A stretch of 64,000 bases of DNA from Galaxea fascicularis. Taxonomy: Eukaryota > Cnidaria > Anthozoa > Scleractinia > Euphylliidae. The stretch is taken from assembly GCA_948470475.1 (NCBI GenBank), contig OX419338.1:16844030-16908029 (forward strand). The letters run 5' to 3'. Shown piece by piece: positions 1 through 11,951 of this stretch. How positions within the stretch are numbered: the stretch's first letter is position 1; every line of letters starts with the position of its first letter. The translations under genes were made by a program, and so were the position numbers. The notes below the pieces were generated by a model. It was not told the DNA's origin. It ran no database searches and saw only the letters and a list, made by a program, of their open reading frames with translations.

Positions 1-304
1 AATGTCTGGGACAAAACGTTTTATTCCTAAAGGGTTTGAATTAGGTACAACATTAAGCAAGCCGAATCGGTCTATTCCCTCCATCCCTCCCTTCCTTCCT
101 TCCTTCCTTCCGACCTGCCTTGCTCACTGTCAGTCTCTCCCCCCCTCCCTCTCCTCTTTTCTTCAACGTTTGCACGATGACCTGCCTTCAACAATAGATT
201 CTTTGCGGATTTCCAGTCTCCACTCAACCTTGGCCTATTGCTCATGCAATATTCTAGCAAATATCAATGCAATCAATTCTATCTTTTTTGTTGTTCTTTT
301 TCAG

Positions 305-366
305 CACAACAGTCATGAGCAAACTTAAACTCACTTTTGACAACAGCGAGCTTGCGAGAGCGACAG
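305..366 (+). CDS. Possible isolated coding exon of an unknown gene
   Basis: A T-rich tract ending in TTTTTCAG precedes a 62-base stretch that ends at a strong donor, ACAG|GTATGAG. Read from the ATG at 316 it encodes a short polar peptide starting MSKLKLTFDNSELARATG. No partner exon was found within the next 2 kb, so it may be the end of a gene that starts left of the window, or chance. The longer open frames that cross this stretch have no recognisable protein character. Confidence 0.2.
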
Positions 367-2840
367 GTATGAGTCAGGATACAACAAAACATTACAGGCT
401 CTATCCGCAAATAGCCTTTCCTTCCTGTTTTATCACGGTGAACGCCTGCTCTCCGTGCATTCGCCTCAGCGTCATTCAGTACGTAATTGGAAGAAGTATA
501 AGTAGCACACAGTTAAATTCCACCGGAAAGTGTTTCGTTACGATAGGACGGGAAATCACGTTTTCTTTGAAAGAATAAAGGTTCGTCCGTCGGGACATGA
601 TAGAATAGTAATATTCTTTATCACCAACAATTCATCACTGAAGATCAGGAATCCGGGTGGATTTCGAAAGCGTATTGTTAGTGAGGAAGAACATTTCTCT
701 GTTACATGTTATGTTTTCTTTGTTTTAACTGTACTTAGGATATGGTTGTTCAAACATCTTGTGGTGCTTTGCGAGGAAATAAAATAATAAAAAAATAAAT
801 ACTTGACTGATGACACTCCGCTATAGGGGCTTTTCAGGGCAAATGAAACAAATAATACAAATGAAAACAGCAGAGTTAAGAACCCCAACTGGCGGGAGGC
901 ATACCAGTTGGCTATTTACAAGGACGACCGAGGCGTTGAACCAGGCAGTTACCCAGAACAGCTCTAGCTAGTGGCCAGAGCGGGATTTGAAGCCAGGTCA
1001 CCACATTCAAATCCAATGCGCTAAACTACTGGGCCATCTTGCTTCCACAAACGGAACTGAAGACAACACCAGTGTCCATTTGCTCAGCCACCGTTTCCCG
1101 ATTTAATTGTTTCCTTCCAGCCGTTATCGGTTCATTGTAAAGTTTGCGCCAGCCTTGAAATTGCTTATCGAAGTAAACTTTGGTTTAAGTCAAATTGACT
1201 TTTTCGACTGAACAAACACCAAGCCTGTTGAATCCACCAAACATTTACAAGAAGTTTGAATCTGATGATTCTTCTTTTTACTCTACTTGCAGGTTTTCCT
1301 GGAGAAATCCTGGCTGTCGCCTCGCCTTCTTTTTAAAACCCCTACAGTAAAACTCTTTTCTATTTAACGGTTATTTTAAACTATTTAATTTTGTTTATTT
1401 ATTGGAGGACTGTTACTGTAAATTTAATTGTAGTTATTGATGAAGGTTGGGTTATTGCAGAAAACTCGTTTTATTAGTTTCAGTGGAGCATTTTGATAGT
1501 TACAGAACTTACGTTGTAACAGATAAAACGATCTTTTGGGTTTGCAAAGGGTTTAGTGTTTTATTCACGTAGATTGACTCAAAAGAACAGCCTCCTCATT
1601 TTAAAGTTATTGCTTGTTGCATTTATGAGAGCTGTCTTCGCACAACAAAATGTTGTGTATAAACCTATTTTATGTGACTTGCAAGATGGATTTGAACTTG
1701 GTACCTGAAAAATCGTCTGTTCTTTCTTCTCCAAAGGGCGATTTAAACGTTTTACTGGCTTTTAAGGAATGAGCTCGTTGTTTTGGCTTCACCAAAAGGA
1801 GATATGAGAATTAATGTAAACAGGGTAAAAAGGAAAATGCGATCTTTTGGGGAATACGTTTCCCACATAGATTTCTGCTCTTTCGTACCCCTGACTGTGA
1901 TATCGATAAATTACTTGGGTTCATCAGTTACAAAAAGTTGCTCCTTTCGCCTATTTATGGAGACGGATTGGGCGAAGCTAGGGAGAAGCGACAGCGGTCC
2001 CAGGTACCGGATTAAATCTCTTTGAAAGTCACTGGTATGCAGTATAACAAGTCCACTGCACTACTTTCAAGTACATTTTTATAAGCTTTATTTTAATTAA
2101 TCAAAATATTTTTTGGGTCGCTTTCAGTCGCATCTATTGCAATTCAAAACCATTTGGATCTTCTCTTCTGTTGCGTTTCCCTTTTGCACAAAAGCGGCGT
2201 TCTCTCAAGCCTTGTAATTCTCCTCCTGAGGAGAACTGAGTGGTCGCTTATCAGAAAAGCGAGTGGTAATTTTGCCCTCGTTCTGTTTCCGCCTCTTGAA
2301 GAGAGGTATATTAAACCAGTGTTAACTGTGAAGTCACTGAATTGTTTTAATTTAGGTTTTGTCAGTTTCGTTGCTTCTTGAATTACATTGGAAGCGACTG
2401 CAAGGCGAGATACAAATTAAAGTTTCCCAAAGAAAACACTGATAAAAGATTGCTCGAGAGGTACCACTGAGATAGCCTAGGATTCTGCGTTTGATCTGGT
2501 TCAGTTTCTATTTCATTGAACCATAAGAACGTCACGTTAAAGTTTGTCATGTCACTGCAAGAAAACAAAGCAAAACAAGACAAAACAAAAAAAAAACACA
2601 AAAAAAAGCTTAAAAAAACCGTGTCATATTTGCCATGATCTACTTTTGAAGCGAGTATGTGGCATAAATGACAGTTAGCTCGTCTTTCTTTGGTTCAGGG
2701 AGTGGCTATAAGTGGTGAGAAAAGGATACAGAAAAAGAAAGGGGTACTTTGCTTACATTTCAGTCCTCTTTATCTTGCCTAATATACAAAACAACAAATG
2801 CAGAAAAGGTGAAAGAAACCTAACTAGCAAGTTCTAGAAA
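367..2840. other. Intergenic, no gene seen; one SINE inside
   Basis: Apart from the SINE at about 880-1050, I see AT-rich non-coding sequence with short random open frames and an A-rich run at about 2580-2620. No splice-site-bounded conserved peptide was found on either strand. Confidence 0.5.
880..1050 (-). repeat. tRNA-derived SINE copy
   Basis: Read on the minus strand from about 1040, the sequence has a polymerase III A-box-like segment (TGGCCCAGTAGTTTAGCGC) followed by a B-box-like segment (GGCTTCAAATCCCG), as in tRNA-related SINEs. The cloverleaf is not intact, so this is a repeat and not a tRNA gene. Related but different SINEs occur at 7030-7345, 36380-36555 and 52700-52815. Confidence 0.6.
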
Positions 2841-3220
2841 ACTTAAAAAGTTACAATTCACGACCCATAGAGCATAGAGCAATCTTATTGGTCGATTTTA
2901 GTTGTTGGCCCCCTGACTGTCTAAGTCGTGTAATGAATGATGATTTAGAACGCTCTCTAAAAACATTGAAGGGCGAACATATGGAGTGGTCGATTCACTG
3001 AGGTATTTCACTCAGGCTCAGGAGGAATCAAGTCACTAAAAAGATACTCGTCGGATGCAAATTATCAAGCACCACTCCATATGTTCGCCCTTCAATGTTT
3101 TTAGAGAGCGTTCTAAATCATCATTCATTACACGACTTAGACAGTCAGGGGGCCAACAACTAAAATCGACCAATAAGATTGCTCTATGCTCTATGGGTCG
3201 TGAATTGTAACTTTTTAAGT
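2841..3220. repeat. Perfect 150-bp inverted repeat with 80-bp spacer
   Basis: Positions 2841-2990 are the exact reverse complement of 3071-3220; I found no mismatch over 150 bases. The spacer is 2991-3070. Such an intact palindrome is either a very young fold-back element or a recent inverted duplication. No ORF of recognisable family lies inside; the open frame on the minus strand at 3036-3239 is an artefact of the repeat. Confidence 0.9.
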
Positions 3221-3669
3221 TACATTCATCAAACTTCAAACCAGAGTAGCATCAAACCATGTCTGATTGTCCACCTGGTTGCAGTGTGAACTTGAAGTTC
3301 TAGAACATTGAACAAGTTTCTCCTTTCACCGCTACGGTGACTGCATGGGTGAAGGGAGACGTAGCCGAAGTATCAGCTACAACTGTTATTTTCAAGAATG
3401 TTTTCAAGCCAATTTATGTATTTTGCATGGTTAATTAATCAGGCAAAAACACGCAGACCAGTTAACGTCAATGTGATGTCAAGCCACAATAAATTTTTAT
3501 ATCATTATTCTACAAAATAGGCGTCAAAATGCTAGGAAGTTAGCCACTAATTAAGGGTTTTCGTTTAAGGTGTTCAGATAGTGATAAAAAGGCAAACTTA
3601 AGAGGCTGTTCAGCGCTGACTTCATCTACAACAGGTAAAATAAAATAGTCTCCATGTGGAGGAAAGTGT

Positions 3670-3866
3670 GCTTGATAATTTGCATCCGACGAGTATCTTT
3701 TTAGTGACTTGATTCCTCCTGAGCCTGAGTGAAATACCTCAGTGAATCGACCACTCCATATGTTCGCCCTTCAATGTTTTTAGAGAGCGTTCTAAATCAT
3801 CATTCATTACACGACTTAGACAGTCAGGGGGCCAACAACTAAAATCGACCAATAAGATTGCTCTAT
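3670..3866. repeat. Inverted third copy of the 2.8-3.1 kb palindrome arm and spacer
   Basis: This segment is the reverse complement of roughly 2874-3070, covering the spacer and most of the left arm. It shows that the unit moved or duplicated as arm plus spacer. Homology stops abruptly after CTCTAT at its right end, where an unrelated repeat begins. Confidence 0.85.
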
Positions 3867-3869
3867 TGC

Positions 3870-4375
3870 CAGTCCGATATTCTCTAAGTATTGGACCGGG
3901 TATTGTCCCAAATGATCCCGCGTTGTTCCCGCGTTGTCTTCAGTCGTGTAATAAATCTCTTATTAACCAAGCTTGCTCAGGACCGTACTGGGAGAATATC
4001 GGCCCTCGGTCTTTTTTGTACGGACCTCGCTGCGCTCGATCCGTACTGTCAAGACCTCGGGCCGATACAACTATTTCGAGAAAGGTTGTCGGAAAAAGTG
4101 CACACGACAATCCCGAAAGTTATAGTTGTGGGTGGTTTTGAGTTTACTGTTCTTTAAAGAAATATTGAAAGAATGGCACAAGCGAGGCCATGGACGCACG
4201 TTTGCGAGTGCTAAAGGAAAGCAACAAAGGTAGGTTCGACAGCTACAGTGTCAGGATCAGTGTATTGACAATATCCCATACCTTTCGGGATTGTCGCGTG
4301 CACATTTTTTTTCCGACAACCTTTCTCGAAGTAGCTGCATTCTCCCAGTACGGCCCTCGCGCTTGGTTAATAAGA
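3870..4375. mobile_element. TIR element / MITE, about 0.4-0.5 kb
   Basis: Sequence around 3960-4115 (GGTTAATAAG-type end, CAGTACTGGGAGAAT-like block, then CTCGAGAAAGGTTGTCGGAA-like block and GACAATCCCGAAAG) returns in inverted order and orientation at 4275-4375. This gives long imperfect inverted arms around a short centre. No transposase frame is present, so it is non-autonomous. Confidence 0.6.
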
Positions 4376-5435
4376 TATATATATACTGTACTTTGGCTCA
4401 ACATCAGACTTGGACTTTCCTCGGAAGGCTCTTGAGGTGTTTGATTCTTCTACCAAATGTCCTAGACGATGAAGATAACAACAAAGCACCAGTTCAGAGC
4501 GTAACCCTCATCCTACCAAGTGGGGTCCAACGCAACCCCCAGTGGTAATAAACATCTTCCGTAGCTCACATAGCAAGACAATGCGATCGACGCATGAGCC
4601 ACCTTGAATGCAAATACTACTTTTATATCACATGTGGATATGCAAATTGTCCAAATCGACCCCAGCAACAAAAACAGTAGCAACGACAGTGGCAGCAAAA
4701 ATAAAAAACAAACAAAACCCAAATAGCATCAAAACAATAAAGTTAAGCATTTTATACTGTACAGCTGATATTAAAAAGTCCGCGATCACTATCATACAGA
4801 ATTCTGCGATGAGGTGCAAGCGGACCCCAGCAGGCCTGATTTGTACCAAGATGTTAAAATCATCAAGGAAGTAAATCTGTCTAATCAAAATATTATTGGC
4901 CTTTAATTGCAAGGAGCAAGGTTAATATTTTCTTTCACATTAGTATTATTGTAATAGTGCTTAATAATAGTAATAGTGCTTTTCGCGCGTTCTGATTGGT
5001 TAACTCACAGGTGATTAGCAAAGTACTATTCACCTCCGAGCAGCCGAAGAGAAACAAAACGGCCTCCCATTTCGATTTCCGGAGAGGAAATTATATGAAT
5101 AAACGCTAGTTATTCAGCTTGTGTGATATATACTAAAACAATTTTTCATCTCATTGTCGGTGAAAGTGGTGGATATTCACCTCGCCGCTTCGCGCCTCGG
5201 TAAATATCCATTACTATTCACCTCCACTTTGATGAATAATCGTTAATTATTAAACATGATTTTTCCAAAGGTTATAAACTAGCGAATTTTTTTAAGCTAC
5301 TTTTGTTATGGGGTCCGCTTTGACCCCTGGTATGATTTGTATGCAAAATAAGTTGGATCAGGGTTAAAGCACCTTTATCGGGAAATCCAGCAAACTGCAG
5401 ACATGCAGGAGGGAGAGAAGGTGGTCACTGAATAA
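4376..5435. other. Intergenic, repeat-like, no gene seen
   Basis: The stretch 4976-5260 contains inverted blocks based on ATTCACCTCCxxxx and a GATTGGTTAACT motif, typical of a dispersed palindromic repeat. The remainder is AT-rich and without coding character. Confidence 0.45.
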
Positions 5436-5439
5436 TATG

Positions 5440-6300
5440 GGGCGTTGATTCTTCATTATCCATTCCTAACCTTCCGCATTTCGATTTTGGAAGAATCGAG
5501 CCCGTCCAATATCGTGCAATTTCGGTAATCTCGGCATTGGCCAAAGTGTTTGGACCAATAATCTATGATCAGCTGTACGGGTATCTTTCTGAAAACAATT
5601 TGATTTCCCAATTTCAATCAGGCTTCCGTTCCATGCACTCTACCGTCACATCCTTAGTTGAGGTAGTACCGACAATTGAGCTCTTAGTGCAGTTAACATT
5701 GACAGCGTAACGTTAATGCTGTAGTGGTTTTGGATCTAAAGAAAGATTTCTATATGGTTGATCACAACATCATATTGTCTAAACTTCGCGTCTATGAATA
5801 CAGAGAAACGCTCACAGTTGGCTTGAGTCATGTCTTGATAGCCCAGCCCAAATATACTTTGTTCAACGGAGTGTTTCTCGGAAAACTATACTTGGTCCTC
5901 TTGGTTCTTCGTATTCTACATAAATGACCTAAAGAATTGTCTTATATATCCAGCCCAGAATGTGTGCAGACGATACGCTGGTGTATGAATGCCATTCAAG
6001 ATTACCTTAACAATGACTTGGAAAACATCAGAAAGTATCTAGTTGCAAACATGAACTCGACCCCTCTCAGTTTTAATTGGCAGTTTTTAATAGTAGTATC
6101 GTCTGGAAAAATAGTTCCATAAAGCTTTCTGATTTAAAGCTACAAAAGTTCCAAAATCTTGCAGCCAGGATGTTGATCTACTCAAGCTTTGATCCTGATG
6201 ATTCTCTTCTTATTGAGTCTCTTAGCACCCAGCGTAATTCACAAAAAGCTTTATTGGTCTGTAAATCCATTCTATGAAGAAAACGGACCCCTGTGCCAGA
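5440..6300 (+). pseudogene. Degenerate CR1/L2-like LINE reverse transcriptase
   Basis: Broken frames on the plus strand translate into consecutive reverse-transcriptase landmarks. There is an RPIS-like start, then LAKVFGPIIYDQLYGYLSEN with NLISQFQSGFRSMHST (about 5530-5650). VVLDLKKDFYMVDHNIILSK follows (catalytic region, 5725-5785), then a frameshifted remnant of the GVPQGSILGPLLF motif (5870-5925). A C-terminal KLQKFQNLAARMLIYSSF block sits at about 6140-6185. Stops and frameshifts show it is dead. Clade assignment between CR1, L2 and Jockey-type LINEs is not possible by eye. Confidence 0.8.
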
Positions 6301-6966
6301 CTACGGGAAAAAGACACTCCAAAAGAAAATGTTCATCCCTTTGGTTGCAAAGCTGGAGCGATCGATGAGCCATTCTCATGTATTCTGCAAATCCACAAGA
6401 ATCCTCTTTAAAAATAGTGTTATAAGTGTTATTTGGGTTCTTTAAAAATGGTGCTATAAGACCCTCTTTCTTCTCTTATTGACACCCAATGTCGTGCCCA
6501 GCATCTTCGTTCTACGTATTTATATTGTTCGTTATCTGGCATCATTAAACCCAGAAGCAAAGGCCTCTTCTTCTTCTTTGACCTTCGCTGATCAGTTCAC
6601 ATTCCCCTCAACCGAAATCACTGCGTGTACACCGAAGTGTCGCAGCGACTGGCCAAATTTTTGCAAACAGTACACGCAGAGCAACTTGTCGCAGAGAACT
6701 GTTGCAGCGATTTGTCGCCTGATGTATCTCGAGCGGCCTTTAGGATTGTGGAATAAATAGCTTTTGTCGACAATTTTACGTGAGTTTTGACACTTCTTTT
6801 CCAGACGAGCGGAATAGCACCGACCAGACCGCAGTATGTAGTAAAGGTCGTATTCGGGTTGAAATTTGCATAATTAAATTCCAAAGCGTTAAGGAATTTT
6901 TTATGTTCGTTCAGCAAACCACTTATGTACCATTTCTTGAAGAGCACAGATTTCTTGTCGATCAAA

Positions 6967-7004
<38 letters not shown>

Positions 7005-7029
7005 TTCAACATTTATATTGCGCATTTTC
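6301..7029. other. Intergenic, no gene; (TAA)n microsatellite at 6968-7004
   Basis: No conserved coding sequence. The open frames that cross 6780-7025 on both strands are translations of the trinucleotide repeat and its flanks. Confidence 0.6.
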
Positions 7030-7345
7030 TATATAAATAATCAAATGCGCGAGCAGAATGCCTGGTCAAATGCTGGAAGGGTGGTTACAGCCAGGGTTCG
7101 TTACGTCCCTAGTGGTTCTTTAACGTCCCACAGAATCAATTGTAAAGAGCTATGAGACGGGACCTCCGGTTTTATCGTCCTTATCCGAGAAGACTAGAAA
7201 GTCTAACCAGTTGCAGATGTCATTGCAAAGGAAGCACTTTCTCCTCAGTTATTTAAAGACCCTGAGTGTTGGTCCGGCCAGGGTTTGAACCCACGACCTC
7301 CCGCACAATAGTCCGGCACTCTACCAACTAAGCCAAGTGTTAGTG
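7030..7345 (-). repeat. tRNA-derived SINE copy
   Basis: On the minus strand a tRNA-like head starts near 7335: TTGGCTTAGTTGGTAGAGTG as A box and GGGTTCAAACCCTGG as B box. A roughly 230-base body follows down to about 7040. The anticodon arm is not tRNA-like and a body is attached, so this is a SINE. The adjacent (TAA)n tract at 6968-7004 lies at its tail end, as expected for a SINE with a simple-repeat tail. Confidence 0.75.
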
Positions 7346-7958
7346 TTGTAATTACACGTCAGTAAGTAGGCGAAATTGCCGTATTCGCTTATACCGTGGT
7401 GTGGGATTGCTTTCCAGGAGGCGGACGTTTGGTCCCGAATTCTATCAACCCATGCAATCTTTAGTGCTTTCTCCATGATTGAAAATCACACATTTTTAAG
7501 CCACCGTTGTTTCTTTCGGCAACGACGGTGCTTTCCTATATTTCAGCTAGTTTGTCCTGCCAAATGAGTCAATATTTATAACGACATCTCGGATACGTTC
7601 GGTAATTTCCGTGTGTTTTTTTTCAGTTTCGCAAAGCCCATTACCGGGATCGATTGGGGAACGAAAAATGCCTTCATTCATGAAAGGCCCTTTCTAGCCT
7701 TGTTCTTCTAAACATCACAGCGATTTTTCTTTTCTTCCTCCGAACGTTTTGAAATAGTGCCACTCGAGGATAGTGGGAATGAGTTATTTTCTGGAACTGC
7801 GCTTTATTAACTAAGCATAAAAACCTTAATTGCCATGTCAACAACCATGAATGCAAACCTCCCGAGTGATGGATTCCTATTGTTTACCTTCTCCTTTTTA
7901 TACTCAATAATTAATCTGCAGCATGTTTATATACGTCACTGTCTAAAAATGCTTCGAG
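7346..7958. other. Upstream intergenic sequence, nothing recognised
   Basis: AT-rich sequence with no conserved peptide, no tRNA-like structure and no clear repeat termini. Confidence 0.4.
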
Positions 7959-8067
7959 TCTTATTTGCATGTGAATAGTGTGTATCGTTATCTGTCTCGT
8001 TCTTCAGACGATGCCGCTACAAGAAGACAATAGTAGTCAGAAGTGGCCGGGTATTCTGAAATTGTTC
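7959..8067. repeat. Repeat arm, inverted partner at 9706-10184
   Basis: The segment containing TTTGCATGTGAATAGTGTG, an ACGATGCCGCTACAAGAAG core and AAGTGGCCGGGTATTCTGAA recurs as reverse complement, split into two pieces: 9706-9741 and about 10108-10184. The two arms flank coding exon 1 of the NWD-like gene. Confidence 0.75.
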
Positions 8068-8633
8068 CTATATGTATTTGCGGGTGGTATTGTAGTGATT
8101 TAGATGAATGGAGGCACAATTGAAGTTCAGTAGCAAACTCCGCGTGGAACTGAGAATTGTAATACACCACTGATGTTAAACAAAGATTGAATACGCTTTC
8201 AGTATACAAAAGAGTGTCATGAATTGAACATACCGAAGATAATCGATTCATGACTTTGCGCTCTGCTGCGCTCGATCTGCTGCGCACTGATTATTTGCTG
8301 CCGTACCGGGAGACACGATAATTAATGACTTGAAAGAGAGTTTACGGAACAATTTAGCGCAGTACTGTATTGGAGCTGCGACGTTCCTGCTGTATTGCTG
8401 TATTGGCAGTATTTATTGTTGCATCTTTACAGACTGCAACTGACAATATTGACCTAAATCGGCCACCAAACAAAGTTGAAATATTTCGTTTACTTGACGT
8501 TTTCAGATACCAAGTCCACCATTACTTTCGATCAACTGGTTTTCATTCAACAATTCTGCTGAGTTGTCGATCATGCAACTGCTAAGTAGATGTATATAAC
8601 ACTTTTAGCGACAAAAGTTTCTACCACTTTATA

Positions 8634-11600
8634 ATGGGAAACGGCAATACTACGGCTGCGGGAACTTTACGGCGGGTGATACAAGCGAGCCAGAAATTCA
8701 GAGCGATTCTTGAATTGTGGGAAGATGATCGCTCGGAAAGAGAACCGTGGAAGTCCATACTTCAAAACTCTCCTTCGGTTGTACACCACAAAAGGAAGGA
8801 GCTGCTTGAAGCTGAAGACGAGCGATTAATAGAAGATTTCAACAAACTTCTGGAAGTACAAATTCTCACTGATTTGAGATGGAGCCTGCCTACCAAAGAG
8901 ATTGCAGTGTTTTTGAGCTCAACGTTCACGGACATGTCATTAGAAAGGGACCTCTTGATGGAAGACGTTTACCCATATCTACGAGAATTTTGCCGACGGC
9001 TGGGCTACAATTTCAGCGTGGCCGACATGAGGTGGGGAGTGAGAGACGAGATGACGGACGAGCACCAAGCAGTGGAGATTTGTGTTTCAGAAGTTCAGAG
9101 ATGCAGGTTAGAGCATTTTTGTATTTCTCATTCTGTGTTGCGTATTGTAGTTCACAGCGAGAGGAAACAGCTTTCATTGCGGATGGTGACGCATTCAGTT
9201 AGTGCTTGAGTTAGTGTTTAAACGTTTTCGCACTGATACATGCAAGCTTTCATTGGTTTGCTGAGGATATCATGGGATCAGAAAACAGTTCCGTTATCAG
9301 CTGTACCACTTGAAGTATAAAGATCCCACCTACCACATAATTAATGGTTATGATCCCAGACACTTGAGCCACTTCGATCGCCGCAGCATGGTAAGGTGGA
9401 CAGGTAAGGCCAAGGTAAAGTAAGATTGTAAAATATTCACATTTAATAATACACTTTCCTTTGCCTGTTGATCCGATGAGGACTGCATTTCGACTCAAAC
9501 TATTTGAACTCAGAAAAAAAATTAAAATGTTAACTCTGTCATAAATCAATTTTCTATGAAACCGGCCTCGATATAATTGTTATGAATTTCGTGTTTATCA
9601 GACTTCGCAAGATAAAGAAATAGTGATCTGGTTTGCAAAAGTTGCCGGCTATGGTTTATGAATGGTAACGATGCATGTGAATACGTCAGATGAGACGGCA
9701 GGAGAAATTTCAGAATACCCGGCCACTTATGACCACTATTAGGGAACTCAGTTAAGCAGCGATGACGACGACGGCAATGGCAACGAGAACGCCACAAAAC
9801 AATGGAATAATGAGCAAAAACAATACGCTGCACGTGCGTTTTACATTTGGTACATTTCTTTGCCGTCCTCCGCAAAACAACAACGTGAAATGACCAAATT
9901 TTAGGTTTTCTCGATAACGTGAGCCCATGACGACAGGGTTTTCTTTCGTTTCCTTTGCTTTAACACCGTTCACAGTAATTTAGGCCCTGGACAGCTCGCC
10001 AGCATTTTTCACGTTAAACATATTGGGATAATCGCGAAAGAGTTACATAAACGAGAAGTTATATTTTGAAATGACGTTTTGTTGCCGTCGTCGTCGTCGT
10101 TGCTTAAGCTCCCTATTGTCTTCTTGTAGCGGCATCGTTTGAAGAACGAGACAGATAACGATACACACTATTCACATGCAAATAAGTTGCGGGGTATTCT
10201 AGAATCGTCGAGGCTGCAATGACTTAACCATTAAAAAAAAAAATGAATAAAAACAATTACTTTCTTCCTTTCTTATTTCCACAATGATTGGAAAGGTGAA
10301 TGATCTTAAATGGCTTGTCAATCACATTTCCTGTGTTTTGCTTCTTTGCCAAGGAAGGTGGTGTGTGGTTACGCATGCGCGACAGTGAACTAAGTCAAGG
10401 AAACATGTGGTTCACTTTCAATTTGTTACAACCGCGACAAATTTTGCCAACGACATTGAGGACAATGATAATGAATTAAGCATGACACTCCTTGTTTACA
10501 CAGTTAGTTTTTGTGACTGTATTTCACCAGGTGCCTGGAACGACTCTTATACCATTCCTTGTCATGTCAAATACACCAAAAAGTCAAAATCATCCCTCAC
10601 GTTTGGGAAGTAGTTAACATACACTAAACACTCAAGAATTCAATTTTAATGAAAGATTACTTCATGTGTACCTTCAGTCTACTATACAGAACCCTCTCAT
10701 CTCTTTGGAAGATTTTGTGTTTTCTAACGAGTACTGTATGGTTTCCTCTGCCCAGAGTTCAATTAGAGTCCTTGTTATTTTTGCGCTCCAACAAATTGCA
10801 CGGTTTTTCTGGGGAGAACACTTTGCCTTCGTCTCTCTTTTTGTCGAACACTCTGATGGAACACCAGGCTCCCCCATTCTCCCGGAAATCGCATGCACAG
10901 AGACCCTTCTTCAAATACCACTGACCGCTCCACATCAAGCACGGCACAGCAATCGGTTTACACATACAGAACTTTCTAGCACACCTCCGGAGATGTGCTC
11001 GGCACCCCAAAAATGTCTGGCACGGATGCCTAATGAGGCCTCTTTCGGTTCTGTTTACACTTTAAAAAAATACCGGGCCGTGCCCGAAAAACATGGGTAC
11101 GGTACCGAGATTTAGGAGTGCCGTGCCATTTTTTGTGCGAGTGTAAAGGGTGTTTGAGACTGATGCTACAAAAGCCAACCACCTCTTGCTAATTTATATA
11201 GATGCATATTCCAAAAACCAATAGGTCACTTTTAAAGAAGTAAGACAAAATGCCATGATCAACTTCCAGATTAGCCATCCTTTAAAATTAACTCCAACCA
11301 TTGTTGTATTTTTAGGAGAGAATCTTTAGGACCTTACATGGTTTGCATCATTGGTGATAAATACGGCTACAAACCAGTTCCAGTCAAAATTGACAAAAAT
11401 GTGTTTGAGATGCTATTGGGAAGTGTCAAGAGCCATCAAGGGGGAAAGAATGCAGCTGAACTGTTACAACAATGGTATAAATTGGATGAAAACAGCCTGT
11501 CCGCAGTGTACGTCCTGCAGCCGGTTTCAACGTTCTATCCGCACGCGTTCAAACGCCGAGAGAACGAGGCCGATGAGGCAAAAGCAAGACAAGATAGGCA

Positions 11601-11951
11601 ACAGTGGTGGCAAGCAGCAGAAACAATGGGAGATGCTTTGAAGAAAGCAGCAAGTCAGGTTGACTTTAAGGCATTTCCTTTAAGCGAGATGACGGAAGAA
11701 GATTTTAAGATATCAGTCACGGAGGAAGAAATCACTAATGGTATGAAAGGCGATGATATGGACCCAAACAACATGTTGTTGTTTCTTCGATCCCTCAAAG
11801 GATTGGATGACGTTGACCTCAATAACAATGCATTTGCCAAGCGCTTTGTAGATTCACAGAGTGGAGGTGCAAATGGTGACGATGCAAAGGTTTTGCTACG
11901 GAGGCTTAAAGACAACTGTCAAAATCTTATACCTGAGAGGAACATCTGTAG
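8634..11951 (+). CDS. NWD-like gene exons 1-2: N-terminus and DUF4062
   Basis: Exon 1 (8634-9106) opens MGNGNTTAAG, with Gly2 and a Ser/Thr at position 6, as in N-myristoylated proteins. A charged helical linker follows, then KEIAVFLSSTFTDMSLERD and DMRWGVRDEMTDEH, signature stretches of DUF4062 in NWD proteins. The exon ends AG|GTTAGA and joins to exon 2 (11316-11951) across codon R158, continuing RESLGPYMVCIIGDKYGYKP, the DUF4062 end. After about residue 200 exon 2 is an acidic, lysine-rich helical linker without a recognised domain. In bacteria DUF4062 is fused to NACHT-type defence STAND proteins; an effector role here is inference. Confidence 0.9.

Noticed and set aside
6968..7004. Tyrosine/isoleucine-rich proteins on both strands at 6.6-7.0 kb
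   Set aside because: They are translations of the (TAA)n microsatellite.
8370..8585. Open frame upstream of the NWD-like gene that looks like a signal peptide
   Set aside because: It needs a TTG start, has no conserved residues and is not in phase with exon 1; probably 5' flank.
9250..9973. Three minus-strand frames in intron 1
   Set aside because: They cross repeat arms and a MITE, and none resembles a known family.
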